In this document: in pieces, positions 16,420-26,072 of the stretch | How the letters are laid out: each line of letters opens with the position of its first letter | How positions within the stretch are numbered: the first letter of the stretch is position 1 | From: Chitinophaga sp. YR627 | GTDB lineage: Bacteria > Bacteroidota > Bacteroidia > Chitinophagales > Chitinophagaceae | DNA length: 64,000 nucleotides | Direction: 5' to 3' | Assembly: GCF_900114995.1 (NCBI RefSeq) | Contig: NZ_FOUX01000001.1 | Span: 1,240,001 to 1,304,000, forward strand | The notes under the pieces: generated by a model | Database searches by the model: none | What the model saw: only the letters and a program-made list of their open reading frames with translations | Told to the model about the DNA's origin: nothing | Position numbers and translations under genes: made by a program

Positions 16420-19400
16420 ATGAAAAGATCCACGTATGACGCATGCGTCCATGTTATGAAAAGCAAGGGCGGAAATTTCCTGTTCTTTCAGCTATTATTC
16501 ATCGGCGCCATTATTTTATCCCGACCGGGACAAACCACAGCACAAAAACGAGACAACGAAGGGGCAGCATTGACAAAAACGATCAGCGGACAGGTCATTG
16601 ACTCCGCCAGCGGAAGTGTACTGGAGGGGGTGACTATCGGTATTGCCGGAACGCAGTCGGGAACTATTTCAGGAAAAGACGGACGCTTCTCCGTCAAAGC
16701 ACCCGAAGGACAGACACATACATTGTATGTCCGCCTGGTCGGTTACCGGGAGATCAGAGTGCCATATACAGGTGCCGGCGCACTGCTGATACGCCTGCCG
16801 GCAACGACCGCAGGCCTGAACCAGGTGATTGTTACGGGTTACAGTACCCAAAAGAAAGCAACCGTAACAGGGGCCGTATCTGTGATCAAAGCCAGTGAGC
16901 TTGTCACGACTAAAAATGAGAACGTCATCAATATGATGACGGGTAAACTGCCCGGACTCAGGGTAGTGCAGAAAAGTAGCGAACCTGGAGCGTATGACAA
17001 CGTTTTTGACATCAGGGGGATGGGAAACCCGCTGGTCGTTATTGACGGAGTGCCCAGGAGTGGTAGCGATCTGTCGAGAATGGACCCGAATGAGATAGAG
17101 AGTATTTCTATCCTGAAGGATGCCTCGGCAGCAATTTATGGGGTACAGGCAGCGAATGGGGTCATTGTGGTGACCAGTAAGAAAGGTTCCCGTAACCCGA
17201 ATGGCAAGTTTGATATCACGTATTCCGTGAATCAGAGCTGGCAGCAGTTCCTGAATGTGCCGCAGGGCGTGGATGCCCTGCAGTATATGATGCTGAAGAA
17301 TGAAAAGCAGAAGCGTGATTTCGGGAATAACTTCTATAACCAGATGCCGCCGTCTTTCTCAGATGCAGATATGGAGCTGTACAAAAACGGAACATTAAAG
17401 TCGTCAGATTGGGTAGGTGAAACAATGCGGGAATTTGCACCTGAAACGCAGCATACGCTGAGCGTAAATGGTGGTAACGACAGGGCAAACTACTTCTTCA
17501 ACCTGGGATATTTCAACCAGGATGGTCTGTTTCGCACAAATGATATGAATTACGACCGCTGGAACTTCCGCTCTAATATCAACGCAAAGATCAATGACAG
17601 GATGCGTGCACAGTTGCTGTTATCCGGTTATACTGATACCAAGAACCAGCCGGGAGGCAGAGGTGTATGGGAAATGTTCAAGTATACCTGGAATCAGCTG
17701 CCGACAGATCAGATCTATGCAAATGGTAATCCGCTGTATCCGCACCTGGAGCCCGACAATGCCAATCCGGTAGTGATGACGAATTCGGATATTGTAGGTT
17801 CACAGGCCTTTAAGAATAAGAACTTCCAGGGACAACTGGCACTGGAATATGATATACCAGGTATCCAGGGACTGATGGCCCGTGGTATGTATAACTACGG
17901 TTTTAATATCGTGGACAATACCATGGTCAGAAAGTCGTATAACCTGTATGAGTACGACCGGCAGAATGATAAATACATTCCTACACTGGTGAATTCGCCT
18001 TCTACAGTAAATCGTACCTACGGCAACAATACCGCTTCGCTGTATCAGTTGTCGCTGAATTATACCCGTCAGTTCGCCGCTAAACATAACGTAACAGGGC
18101 TGTTATTGTATGAGGAGAATCATGCTACGGCTGACAACTTCTATGCACAAAGAGAGTTCTCGCTGGGGCTGCCTTACCTGTTTGCCGGTGACCAGACCAA
18201 TCAACTGGGTAGTATGGATGGGAATGGATTATGGGAGACGGTGAATAAAGGGCTGGTCGGCAAACTGAATTACGATTTCAAAAGCAAATATTTGTTCGAT
18301 TTCAGTTTCCGGTATGGTGGGTCCAGTAAGTTCAAACCGGGCGCACAATGGGGCTTCTTCCCAGCGGTATCCGTAGGATGGAGACTGAGTGAAGAGCATT
18401 TCATACAGTCGATCCTTTCGCCGACCTTCCTGAATAACCTGAAACTCCGCGCTTCCTATGGTAAAACAGGGGATGACAGCGCTACGGGCTTCCAGTACAT
18501 ATCAGGATATAACTATCCATCACCGGGATACTTCTTTGGAGGTAATTACGTAAACGGGATGGTCTCCAGGGGAGTGGTGAATCCTAATCTGACCTGGTAT
18601 ACGGCGAAAACGCTGAACCTGGGTGTGGAGTTTGATCTGCTGAAAGGATTACTGGGTGGTTCGGTTGATTATTTCATCCGTAACAGATCGGGTTTACTGG
18701 CTACCAGAACAACAACACTGCCAGGTACTGTAGGTACTAACCTGCCACAGGAAAACCTGAACAGCGATAGAACCAGAGGTTATGAGATCGTGCTGACACA
18801 TCGTAATACACTGGGCGATTTCAGTTATAATATCACTGCGAATGTGGCGTCTACACGTAGAATGATGCGCACGGTACAGCAAACCAAAGCCGGTAACTCT
18901 TATGAGAACTGGAAGAACTCACAGGCAGATCGCTATACGAACATCTGGTGGGGTAAACAGTACGGCGGACAATTTACTTCCTACGATCAGATCTACAATC
19001 ATTCCGTTAATGCAGGCGGTGGTAACCAGGGTATTGTACCGGGCGACTATTACTACATCGACTGGAACAACGACGGCGTGATCGATGGAAAGGATGAATC
19101 ACCTATTGCTACAAGAGATATTCCATTGGTGAATTTCGGTATGACGATCGGCGCTGCCTGGAAAGGATTTGATTTCAATATGCTGCTGCAGGGCGCTACA
19201 GACTTCTATGTACAGTATGCCGAACAGATGGCGGAACCGCTGATGTATGGTCGTAGTGCGCTGACACCATTCCTCGACAGATGGCATACCGCCGATCCGG
19301 GAGCAGATGTGTTTGATCCTAATACTGTATGGATACCAGGTAAATATCCTGCTATGGGATCACCATCTGCAGAAGGTACAAAAGCAGTACAGGATGCCAG

Positions 19401-19647
19401 CTATATGAGGATCAAAAGCCTGGAATTTGGCTATACAATTCCGAAGAGACTGCTGAGCCATGTAGGTATCACCAATCTGCGTGCTTACATCAACAGTTAT
19501 AATCTGGCCACTATTACCGGATTGAAAAACAGTGATCCTGAGCATCCGGGTACTGTTGCCAGCGGGGCAGACTGGAACTATTCCCAGGGCGGCTATAAAT
19601 ATCCTATGAACAGAACGTTCAGCGTAGGAGCCAGCATTACTTTCTAA
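16420..19647 (+). CDS. SusC/RagA-family TonB-dependent outer-membrane transporter
   Basis: 1075 residues with an N-terminal signal segment near residues 18-40 (ATG at 16456, MKSKGGNF, is an alternative start). Residues ~53-125 are a carboxypeptidase-regulatory-like domain (ISGQVIDSASGSVLEGVTIG). The SusC-type plug follows (QVIVTGYSTQKKATVTGAV, IRGMGNPLVVIDGVPR, DPNEIESISILKDASAAIYG), then a long beta-barrel ending in an aromatic residue (SVGASITF). There is no STN domain, so it is probably not controlled by the ECF/FecR pair downstream. It forms the import channel with the SusD 11 bases downstream. The first gene of a four-gene locus ending in GH43. Confidence 0.95.
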   Translation: MKRSTYDACVHVMKSKGGNFLFFQLLFIGAIILSRPGQTTAQKRDNEGAALTKTISGQVIDSASGSVLEGVTIGIAGTQSGTISGKDGRFSVKAPEGQTHTLYVRLVGYREIRVPYTGAGALLIRLPATTAGLNQVIVTGYSTQKKATVTGAVSVIKASELVTTKNENVINMMTGKLPGLRVVQKSSEPGAYDNVFDIRGMGNPLVVIDGVPRSGSDLSRMDPNEIESISILKDASAAIYGVQAANGVIVVTSKKGSRNPNGKFDITYSVNQSWQQFLNVPQGVDALQYMMLKNEKQKRDFGNNFYNQMPPSFSDADMELYKNGTLKSSDWVGETMREFAPETQHTLSVNGGNDRANYFFNLGYFNQDGLFRTNDMNYDRWNFRSNINAKINDRMRAQLLLSGYTDTKNQPGGRGVWEMFKYTWNQLPTDQIYANGNPLYPHLEPDNANPVVMTNSDIVGSQAFKNKNFQGQLALEYDIPGIQGLMARGMYNYGFNIVDNTMVRKSYNLYEYDRQNDKYIPTLVNSPSTVNRTYGNNTASLYQLSLNYTRQFAAKHNVTGLLLYEENHATADNFYAQREFSLGLPYLFAGDQTNQLGSMDGNGLWETVNKGLVGKLNYDFKSKYLFDFSFRYGGSSKFKPGAQWGFFPAVSVGWRLSEEHFIQSILSPTFLNNLKLRASYGKTGDDSATGFQYISGYNYPSPGYFFGGNYVNGMVSRGVVNPNLTWYTAKTLNLGVEFDLLKGLLGGSVDYFIRNRSGLLATRTTTLPGTVGTNLPQENLNSDRTRGYEIVLTHRNTLGDFSYNITANVASTRRMMRTVQQTKAGNSYENWKNSQADRYTNIWWGKQYGGQFTSYDQIYNHSVNAGGGNQGIVPGDYYYIDWNNDGVIDGKDESPIATRDIPLVNFGMTIGAAWKGFDFNMLLQGATDFYVQYAEQMAEPLMYGRSALTPFLDRWHTADPGADVFDPNTVWIPGKYPAMGSPSAEGTKAVQDASYMRIKSLEFGYTIPKRLLSHVGITNLRAYINSYNLATITGLKNSDPEHPGTVASGADWNYSQGGYKYPMNRTFSVGASITF

Positions 19648-19658
19648 ACTGAAACCAT

Positions 19659-21482
19659 ATGAAGAGCAAGATATATTTAAGCATCATTACAATATTCACT
19701 CTGCTTATACAACCCGCCTGTCACGACCTGAACGTAGAACCCCTAAATGTGATCCAGGATAAGGACGTTTTTGGCACGGAGGCTGGCGTGGCTGGTTATA
19801 TGGCAACGATCTACAAAGCATTACCCATTGAAGATTTCTTTTATCAGCAGGCAAATTCAGGATTTAACCGTGGATGGGAGCAGTTCTATCACCCCGGTGC
19901 ACTCTGTGGTGAGATGGTAGGACCATACGGCAGCACATATGATGGTGCGGGTGGATTTGGTTACTGGCCTTATGGTGACATCCGTACGGTGAATTATTTC
20001 CTGGAAAATCTGCCGGTATTTGGGGTAGGATTTTCAAAGGAACAGATAGACGCCTGGATGGGAGAAGCCTATTTCTGCCGTGCCTATTTCTATTTCGCAT
20101 TAGTAAAACGTTATGGTGGTATTCCAATCATCAAACAGGTACAGCATTATCCGGAGCAAAGTCTGGAAGAATTGCAGGTACACCGCGATAAGGAAGTAGA
20201 CGTCTGGAATTTCGTTGCAGATGATCTGGACAGTGCCTATAAGAAGATGCCGGAAACCAGTCCGAGAGGACGTGCAAACCGCTATGTAGCGGCTGCACTG
20301 AAATCCAGGGCTATGTTATATGCTGGTACGATCGCGAAATATGGTTCGGCGAACTTCGTAGAAGGAGAAGCCAGAACACTGGGTTATGTCGGTATTCCGG
20401 CGTCTGCGGCACAGGGTTTCTTTCAGCGTGCATGGGATGCTGCAAAGCTGCTGGAAGGACATTATAGTCTGTACCGTAAAAAGACCGATAAAGAGCAGAA
20501 CTACGTAGACCTCTTCCTTGATAAAGAAAGTACAGAAAATATCCTCTTACGTGATTATTCCCTCACCAGTAATACCGCACATAGCTGGGACGCTACGATG
20601 ACCTGCCGCTTTATGACCGCTGATGGTCTTTCCCGTGCTTATCCTACACTGGAACTGATAGAGCGTTTTAACGGACAATTGCCTGTAGTGAATACAGACG
20701 GTACGCCACGTCGTTTTGACAATACAGCGCAGCTGATGCAGGGCGTAGAACCAAGGTTACTGGCAACCGTTTATTTTCCGGGTGCTTCGCTGAGAGGAAA
20801 ACAATTCGATATGCAACGGGGTATCTATGAGCATTTTCAGGGTACCGCCGCAGACGAGATAGGACAGAATCCACCCAATCGTCAATACCGACACCTGGCA
20901 GGTAAAACAGAAACCCTGTACGATGGCATGCGTATTATTGGTTTTACCGGTATCAGTACAGATGATGATAACCTGACCCGTACCGGCTTTTATGTAAGGA
21001 AATATATCGATTATAACCGCGCACAGTCTGCCTGCGGATTGTACATGAGTACACAAAGCTGGATCGATATGCGCTATGGAGAAGTATTGCTGAACAGGGC
21101 AGAAGCAGCGGTAGAACTCAACAAGCTTTCTGATGCAAGAACAGTGATGAATGACCTGAGAGACAGGGCTGGTGCACCGCAGTTGACGGCAGACCCCACC
21201 ATCGATACGGTCAGGAATGAGCGTTGTAAGGAACTGGCTTTTGAAAAGCAGTACTGGTGGGATCTGAGAAGATGGCGTATTGCTGACAGAATGCTGGATA
21301 ATACCAAATACCATGCATTGATGCCATATTATGTGGCAGATGAAAAGAAGTACATCTTCCTGCGTGAAATGGAGCCTTTTCAGCGTTCCTACAACTTTGA
21401 GAAGAAGTTCTATTATGAGCCGATTCCCGGCGGTGAACTGGGTAAGAACCCGAATCTGTTCCCCAACAATCCTAACCATTAA
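19659..21482 (+). CDS. SusD/RagB-family nutrient-binding outer-membrane lipoprotein
   Basis: 607 residues with a lipoprotein signal (lipobox QPAC, Cys21). Typical SusD features: IYKALPIEDFFYQQ, WMGEAYFCRAYFYFALVKRYGGIP (first TPR region), YVAAALKSRAMLYAG, and the C-terminal MRYGEVLLNRAEAAVELN followed by RNERCKELAFEKQYWWDLRRWR. It would cap the SusC barrel and bind oligosaccharide at the cell surface. It lies 11 bases after susC and 16 before the DUF3823 gene. Confidence 0.95.
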   Translation: MKSKIYLSIITIFTLLIQPACHDLNVEPLNVIQDKDVFGTEAGVAGYMATIYKALPIEDFFYQQANSGFNRGWEQFYHPGALCGEMVGPYGSTYDGAGGFGYWPYGDIRTVNYFLENLPVFGVGFSKEQIDAWMGEAYFCRAYFYFALVKRYGGIPIIKQVQHYPEQSLEELQVHRDKEVDVWNFVADDLDSAYKKMPETSPRGRANRYVAAALKSRAMLYAGTIAKYGSANFVEGEARTLGYVGIPASAAQGFFQRAWDAAKLLEGHYSLYRKKTDKEQNYVDLFLDKESTENILLRDYSLTSNTAHSWDATMTCRFMTADGLSRAYPTLELIERFNGQLPVVNTDGTPRRFDNTAQLMQGVEPRLLATVYFPGASLRGKQFDMQRGIYEHFQGTAADEIGQNPPNRQYRHLAGKTETLYDGMRIIGFTGISTDDDNLTRTGFYVRKYIDYNRAQSACGLYMSTQSWIDMRYGEVLLNRAEAAVELNKLSDARTVMNDLRDRAGAPQLTADPTIDTVRNERCKELAFEKQYWWDLRRWRIADRMLDNTKYHALMPYYVADEKKYIFLREMEPFQRSYNFEKKFYYEPIPGGELGKNPNLFPNNPNH

Positions 21483-21498
21483 TTAAAAACTGAGTACC

Positions 21499-22206
21499 AT
21501 GCGCAAGATTATAGCAGGATTATTTATCTTACTGTCCGCCACGTTAGTGTCTTCCTGCTCCAAGGAGGATAATTATGACGGTCCGGATGCAGGGTTCAAA
21601 GGCCGGCTGCTGGATAATGATTCCAAGGAAAATTTTCTGACAGAAACGGGTGGTGTACAGATCAAGCTGGAAGAGCTGAGCTGGAGTGCCACACCAACAC
21701 CACAATATATTCCGTCAAAAAGTGATGGTACCTTTGAAGATACAAAGCTGTTTAGCGGTCATTACAGGGTAACACCCGCCAATGGCGCTTTCTGGCCGGT
21801 AGAAGGAATAGAGATCGATATCAACGGCACTACCACGCAGGATTTCACGTTGACACCGTATCTTCGTATCACACAGTTTGAACACGAACTGCAGGGCACC
21901 ACGTTGATCATGCGTTGTAAACTTTCGGTGCCGAAGGAAGCGGGATTGCCCCGTTTACTGGATATCAAACCATTTGTAAATATCAGTGATTACGTAGGCA
22001 GCGGCGCTACGATCAGTCAGTATACCGATCCGAATAAAGTGGATATCAATGCCAGCTGGTCGGGTGAGATTGCCGCCAAAACCTATGAGATCAGGGTGCC
22101 GAACCTGAAATCAGGCAGGACATTTTATGCCAGACTGGGTGCACGTGTGGATGACAGCTATAAACAATTTAACTATTCACAAATAATAGAGGTAAAAGTT
22201 CCATAA
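21499..22206 (+). CDS. DUF3823-type surface lipoprotein
   Basis: 235 residues with a lipoprotein signal (SSCS, Cys20). The body matches the two-Ig-domain DUF3823 proteins that follow SusCD pairs in Bacteroidota: FKGRLLDNDSKENFLTETGG, IKLEELSW, TTTQDFTLTPYLRI. Such proteins occupy the SusE/SusF-like position and are presumed to bind glycan at the surface; binding is not shown. Operonic with SusD (16-base gap) and GH43 (22-base gap). Confidence 0.85.
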   Translation: MRKIIAGLFILLSATLVSSCSKEDNYDGPDAGFKGRLLDNDSKENFLTETGGVQIKLEELSWSATPTPQYIPSKSDGTFEDTKLFSGHYRVTPANGAFWPVEGIEIDINGTTTQDFTLTPYLRITQFEHELQGTTLIMRCKLSVPKEAGLPRLLDIKPFVNISDYVGSGATISQYTDPNKVDINASWSGEIAAKTYEIRVPNLKSGRTFYARLGARVDDSYKQFNYSQIIEVKVP

Positions 22207-22228
22207 CAGTAAATCAAAAGTAACAGGT

Positions 22229-23179
22229 ATGCAGCAATTGAAGATCAGTCAGATGAAGGGAATGATCATTCGTTCTTTTTCTATCGCATGTATGGCATTG
22301 TCGGCGCTTTCATCCAGTGCACAAAAGAACCCGTTTATCACAGATATATACACTGCAGATCCTTCGGCGCATGTATGGTCAGATGGCAGATTATACGTAT
22401 ACGCTTCTCATGATATCGCACCGCCACGTGGATGCGATCTGATGGACCAGTATCATGTTTTCTCTACGGATGATATGGTGAACTGGAAAGACCATGGAGA
22501 GATCCTGCGTGCGAGCCAGGTGCCCTGGGGAAGAAAGGACGGCGGTTTTATGTGGGCGCCTGACTGCGTATTCAGAAAAGGTACCTATTATTTCTATTTC
22601 CCGCATCCAAGTGGCGATGAATGGAATAAGACCTGGAAGATAGGCGTGGCAACCAGTAATAGTCCTGCAGAAGGATTTAAGGTACAGGGCTTCCTGCCTG
22701 ATCTGGAGCCAATGATTGACCCCTGTGTATTCATAGATGAGGACGGACTGGCTTACTTCTATTATGGTGGTGGCGGTGTCTGCAAAGGCGGAAAACTGAT
22801 GGATAATATGATGGAAATAGATGGTACTATGCAGCCAATGGAAGGCCTGGTAGATTTCCATGAAGCAACCTGGGTACATAAGCGTGATGGTGTGTATTAT
22901 CTGTCTTATTCTGACAATAACGATAAAGATGGTAAACACAACCAGATGCGCTATGCCACCAGTGACAGTCCGCTGGGACCATGGACCTACCGTGGTATCT
23001 ACATGGATCCGACTGATAGTTATACCAATCACGGTTCTATTGTAGAATACAAAGGACAGTGGTATTCCTTCTATCATAACAGTGCATTGTCACATCATGA
23101 CTGGTTAAGGTCTATTTGCGTAGATAAGCTGTTTTATAACAGCGATGGTACGATCCAGAAAGTAGTACAGACGAAGTGA
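22229..23179 (+). CDS. glycoside hydrolase family 43 (arabinofuranosidase/xylosidase type)
   Basis: 316 residues with a signal peptide (MIIRSFSIACMALSALSSSAQ; ATG 22253 or 22262 are alternative starts). The GH43 five-bladed propeller active-site residues are visible: catalytic base Asp44 in YTADPSAHVW, pKa-modulating Asp164 in MIDPCVFIDED, and general acid Glu212 in FHEATWVHK. GH43 enzymes mostly remove arabinose or xylose from hemicellulose or pectin, so this locus probably handles a pentose-containing glycan; linkage specificity cannot be read. Last gene of the SusCD locus. Confidence 0.9.
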   Translation: MQQLKISQMKGMIIRSFSIACMALSALSSSAQKNPFITDIYTADPSAHVWSDGRLYVYASHDIAPPRGCDLMDQYHVFSTDDMVNWKDHGEILRASQVPWGRKDGGFMWAPDCVFRKGTYYFYFPHPSGDEWNKTWKIGVATSNSPAEGFKVQGFLPDLEPMIDPCVFIDEDGLAYFYYGGGGVCKGGKLMDNMMEIDGTMQPMEGLVDFHEATWVHKRDGVYYLSYSDNNDKDGKHNQMRYATSDSPLGPWTYRGIYMDPTDSYTNHGSIVEYKGQWYSFYHNSALSHHDWLRSICVDKLFYNSDGTIQKVVQTK

Positions 23180-23362
23180 AAAATTAAGAATTAACAATTA
23201 ATAATTAAGAATTGAACCGTAAGAGGCTGCTCAAAGTATGATGCAGCCTCTTATTATTTGGAAACCGGTAGTGGCTTTTAGTGTAATGTAGTGTCGGTAA
23301 TAATAATCATCCCCACTGCATTCGAATTCTTAATTCTTAATTACCAATTCCTAATTTTTTTG
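23180..23362. repeat. AT-rich inverted-repeat element between GH43 and SRPBCC genes
   Basis: It starts immediately after the GH43 stop with tandem AATTAAG/AATTAAC-type heptamers (23180-23213) and ends with inverted counterparts (ATTCTTAATTCTTAATTACC, from about 23324). The arms are imperfect inverted copies of about 35 bases. The middle holds the hairpin at 23219-23254. The whole 23180-23485 gap has no ORF of its own; the frame from 23291 into the next gene reads through this low-complexity sequence and is not a credible N-terminus. Confidence 0.6.
23219..23254. terminator. hairpin terminator after the GH43 operon
   Basis: An 11-bp perfect stem TAAGAGGCTGC (23220-23230) / GCAGCCTCTTA (23243-23253) with a 12-base loop; the following sequence is T-rich (TTATTATTTGG) but not a pure T run. 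Confidence 0.6.
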
Positions 23363-23485
23363 ACTGTTCTGCCCCGCAAGAATGTCGTAAGCACACCGCC
23401 TCCGGAACGTAAAAGAATTCCATCTTTGTTACAGCGAACAAAGCTTCCATTATTCATAGGTTTAGAACACTTAAAAACACGTATT

Positions 23486-23926
23486 ATGGAAAAACAGGAA
23501 TTCAGGATCATGATCAATGGTCCACGCGAAAAAGTGTGGCAGATCTTGTGGGATGATGCTTCTTACAGGGAATGGACTTCCGTTTTTGCACCAGGATCAT
23601 GGGCTAAAACTGACTGGAAAAAAGGCAGTAAGGTACTGTTCCTGGATGGCGAGAATTGTGGCATGGTTTCGGCTATCGCGGAAAACATCCCTAATGAGTA
23701 TATGTCAATTGAGCACCTGGGCTATGTAAAGGAAGGAAAAGAAGATTTTGATAGTCCGGAAGTAAAACAATGGGCGGGTGCGCATGAGAACTATACCTTA
23801 AAGAATGTAGACGGTCATACAGAGCTGGTAGTTGATATGGACATCGCAGAAAGCCATAAGGAGTATTTTGTAAATACCTGGCCGAAGGCGCTGGAGAAAG
23901 TAAAAGAACTGGCAGAGAAGAATTAG
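23486..23926 (+). CDS. SRPBCC / AHSA1-type lipid-binding-fold protein
   Basis: 146 residues from ATG 23486 (MEKQEFRIMINGPREKVWQILWDD). The family start fits here, and the 65 upstream residues of the open frame are translated repeat sequence. The START/Bet v1-like pattern is clear: INGPREKVWQILWD, FAPGSWAKTDWKKGSKVLFLD, and the long C-terminal helix WPKALEKVKELAEK. Members bind small hydrophobic ligands or act as Hsp90-ATPase activator-like proteins; the ligand is unknown. It appears monocistronic, flanked by hairpins on both sides. Confidence 0.85.
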   Translation: MEKQEFRIMINGPREKVWQILWDDASYREWTSVFAPGSWAKTDWKKGSKVLFLDGENCGMVSAIAENIPNEYMSIEHLGYVKEGKEDFDSPEVKQWAGAHENYTLKNVDGHTELVVDMDIAESHKEYFVNTWPKALEKVKELAEKN

Positions 23927-23969
23927 TCAGGGGCTTTCAGACCTGACCAATTATAATATTGATTGATAT

Positions 23970-24006
23970 TTCAATAGGTCGCTCATAAATTGAGCGACCT
24001 ATTGAA
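23970..24006. terminator. long perfect hairpin downstream of the SRPBCC gene
   Basis: A 16-bp perfect stem TTCAATAGGTCGCTCA (23970-23985) / TGAGCGACCTATTGAA (23991-24006) with a 5-base loop. There is no clean T-tail, so it may be a bidirectional terminator or mRNA-stabilising hairpin. It lies 43 bases after the stop. Confidence 0.6.
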
Positions 24007-24110
24007 TTTATGAATATGTATTATTATTGAATAGAATCTCGATAAAATCCTTTAATAATAGAGGAAAGCACTAATTTCTACATTCCTGATTGATAATTCC
24101 TAATCCCTGA

Positions 24111-24142
24111 TTGTAAAAAACACGGCTTTTTACTTATTTTAG
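24111..24142 (+). promoter_or_regulatory. candidate Bacteroidota-type promoter for the ECF sigma gene
   Basis: TTG at 24111-24113 and TATTTTAG at 24135-24142 (compare TAnnTTTG) with a 21-base spacer, 38 bases before the sigma factor ATG. One mismatch in the -7 box. The TTG lies in a CCCTGATTGT motif also found at the end of the AT-rich element near 52195. Confidence 0.35.
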
Positions 24143-24179
24143 CGCCCTATTCTACCAAATCAGTGGAGAATGAAGCAGC

Positions 24180-24770
24180 ATGTCAGGAATGTTAGATAAC
24201 GAAACAGCTTTACTGGAAAAGATGGCGGCGGGTGATAGAGATGCCTTTCAGGCGATCTATTATCATTATGCGCCCCGTATTTATGGTAAGCTGTTGAAAT
24301 TACTGCATTCTGAAGACCTCGCTACCGAATTGCTCCAGGAGGTGTTTATCGTCGTATGGCAGAAACATACGGTCATTGACCCTACCCGCTCATTCAGGTC
24401 CTATTTATTCAAAATAGCAGACAATCTGGCCATAGATCTCTTCAGAAAGGCCAACCGCAGTACCCAGCTGCTCAACCGGCTCCTCGAAGCCAGTATTGAC
24501 CATTACACGCACACAGAAGAAAGACTGGAACAAAAAGAGAATGCATTTATGCTCCAGCAGGCCGTAGATGCATTACCCCCGCAACGTAAACTGGTATTTA
24601 CCCTCTGTAAACTGGAGGGGAAGAGTCATGATGAAGTCAGTCTGTTACTGGGCATTTCTCCGTCTACCGTTAATAATCATATAGTTAAGGCCACCAAATT
24701 CCTGCGGGAATACCTGGCGGACCACCCGGATATCGCCGGTATTATCCTGCTCTGTTTTATTTTAAAATAA
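24180..24770 (+). CDS. ECF-type RNA polymerase sigma factor
   Basis: 196 residues. Sigma region 2 is visible at FQAIYYHYAPRIYGKL...ATELLQEVFIVVWQK and RSYLFKIADNLAIDLFRK; region 4 at DALPPQRKLVFTLCKLEGKSHDEVSLLLGISPSTVNNHI. Typical of the large Bacteroidota ECF family paired with FecR-like anti-sigma factors. ATG 24180 is used; ATG 24189 is possible. It is followed by fecR (49-base gap) and an STN-bearing SusC, so it is inferred to switch on the downstream uptake locus when ligand loads the transporter. Confidence 0.93.
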   Translation: MSGMLDNETALLEKMAAGDRDAFQAIYYHYAPRIYGKLLKLLHSEDLATELLQEVFIVVWQKHTVIDPTRSFRSYLFKIADNLAIDLFRKANRSTQLLNRLLEASIDHYTHTEERLEQKENAFMLQQAVDALPPQRKLVFTLCKLEGKSHDEVSLLLGISPSTVNNHIVKATKFLREYLADHPDIAGIILLCFILK

Positions 24771-24819
24771 TTTTTCACGGAGAGTAGTTATTTATTTCTC
24801 CTTGTTCGTATTAGCTATT

Positions 24820-26004
24820 ATGGAAGATGTTTTTCATGAGGAAGAACTGCGTGGTCTGTTCGATAAATTTCTGCAAAGAGCCTGTACGGAAGCAGAGGTC
24901 AGGAAACTGGCCGCTTATGCTGCCGATCAGCAATTTGCGCGCGTATGGCAGGAAATGATTGAACAAGTGGACGTAGAAGGTACAGCGGAAGAACTGTATT
25001 CCAGACACCAGCAGCCGGTAGATAAAGTGTTTAATAGTCTGTCATTTCTGACGGAGGAACAGCCGGAAAAAACGCCTGTAGCGCGTATTCACCCGTTGAG
25101 GCGTTACTGGTGGGCTGCAGCGGCTGTCGTATTACTGGCCGCGTCCGGTACATGGGTATTGGTGGAGCGTAAACCTGTACAGGAGATCGCTGCCGTATAT
25201 GATAAAGCACCCGGAACGGATAAAGCCATATTAACACTGGCGGACGGTAGCGTTGTATCGCTGGACAGTATGGGAAAACAACAACTGGTACAAGGCAATA
25301 CCGCCGTGCAGCAACAAGGGGGCACCTTACAGTATAAGGCGGACGCCCGTACCGGAGGAGCCGGCTTTAATACATTGACAACGCCACGCGGCGGACAGTT
25401 CAGGGTCGTGTTACCGGACGGTACAGCCGTATGGCTGAATGCCGCCACATCCCTCCGTTACCCGACAGCCTTCAATGGCAATGAAAGAGTGGTAACGTTA
25501 AAGGGGGAGGCTTATTTCGAAGTAGCTAAAGATCCACAGCAACCTTTCCGTGTACAGATTGATGATCGTGCAACGGTAGAGGTGCTCGGGACCAACTTTA
25601 ATATCCACGCCTATTCCGATGAAAGCCCAATCAGCACGACGTTGCTGGATGGTAAAGTAGTGATGAAAACAGGTGATGATCCTGACCGGCGCGTTGTGCT
25701 GAATCCTCTTCAGCAGGCAGTGGCTGACAACGGAAAGGTGGAACTGAACAGAACAGTGAACATTGATCAGGTAATGGCCTGGAAGAACGGAATGTTCAAT
25801 TTTGACGGGCTTGATCTGCGACAGGTACTTCAGCAGATCGCCAGATGGTATGATGTAGATGTCGTATTTGAAGGAAAAATCCCTGCCAGAAAATTTGGTG
25901 GGGAACTACAGCGGGATCTTTCCCTGCAACAGGTCTTACGCATCCTTGAAAAGATGGATGTAAAATGCCGCATCGAAAACGGCAACAAACTGATAGTAAT
26001 GTAA
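24820..26004 (+). CDS. FecR-family anti-sigma factor
   Basis: 394 residues from ATG 24820 (MEDVFHEEELRGLFDKFLQ), preferred over the upstream TTG at 24802. Residues 1-80 are the cytoplasmic anti-sigma part. One membrane helix follows (RYWWAAAAVVLLAASGTWVLV). The periplasmic FecR domain starts at LTTPRGGQFRVVLPDGT and contains VTLKGEAYFEVAKDPQQPF. The C-terminal DUF4974 reads WKNGMFNFDGLDLRQVLQQI through MDVKCRIENGNKLIVM, an STN-like fold that contacts the transporter. It holds the ECF sigma until the SusC signals. Confidence 0.93.
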   Translation: MEDVFHEEELRGLFDKFLQRACTEAEVRKLAAYAADQQFARVWQEMIEQVDVEGTAEELYSRHQQPVDKVFNSLSFLTEEQPEKTPVARIHPLRRYWWAAAAVVLLAASGTWVLVERKPVQEIAAVYDKAPGTDKAILTLADGSVVSLDSMGKQQLVQGNTAVQQQGGTLQYKADARTGGAGFNTLTTPRGGQFRVVLPDGTAVWLNAATSLRYPTAFNGNERVVTLKGEAYFEVAKDPQQPFRVQIDDRATVEVLGTNFNIHAYSDESPISTTLLDGKVVMKTGDDPDRRVVLNPLQQAVADNGKVELNRTVNIDQVMAWKNGMFNFDGLDLRQVLQQIARWYDVDVVFEGKIPARKFGGELQRDLSLQQVLRILEKMDVKCRIENGNKLIVM

Positions 26005-26072
26005 AACAGTGACATAGAAAACGTAAAACAGCTTATAAGCAGCATTCAGAAGGGACTTCAGCCAGGAATTGA

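Noticed and set aside
20757..21479. 240-codon minus-strand ORF opposite SusD
   Set aside because: Shadow of the SusD coding frame; no domain, no start context, and fully inside a well-supported gene.
23291..23485. Extended N-terminus of the SRPBCC protein
   Set aside because: The extra 65 residues are translated AT-rich repeat and leader; the conserved domain starts at ATG 23486.
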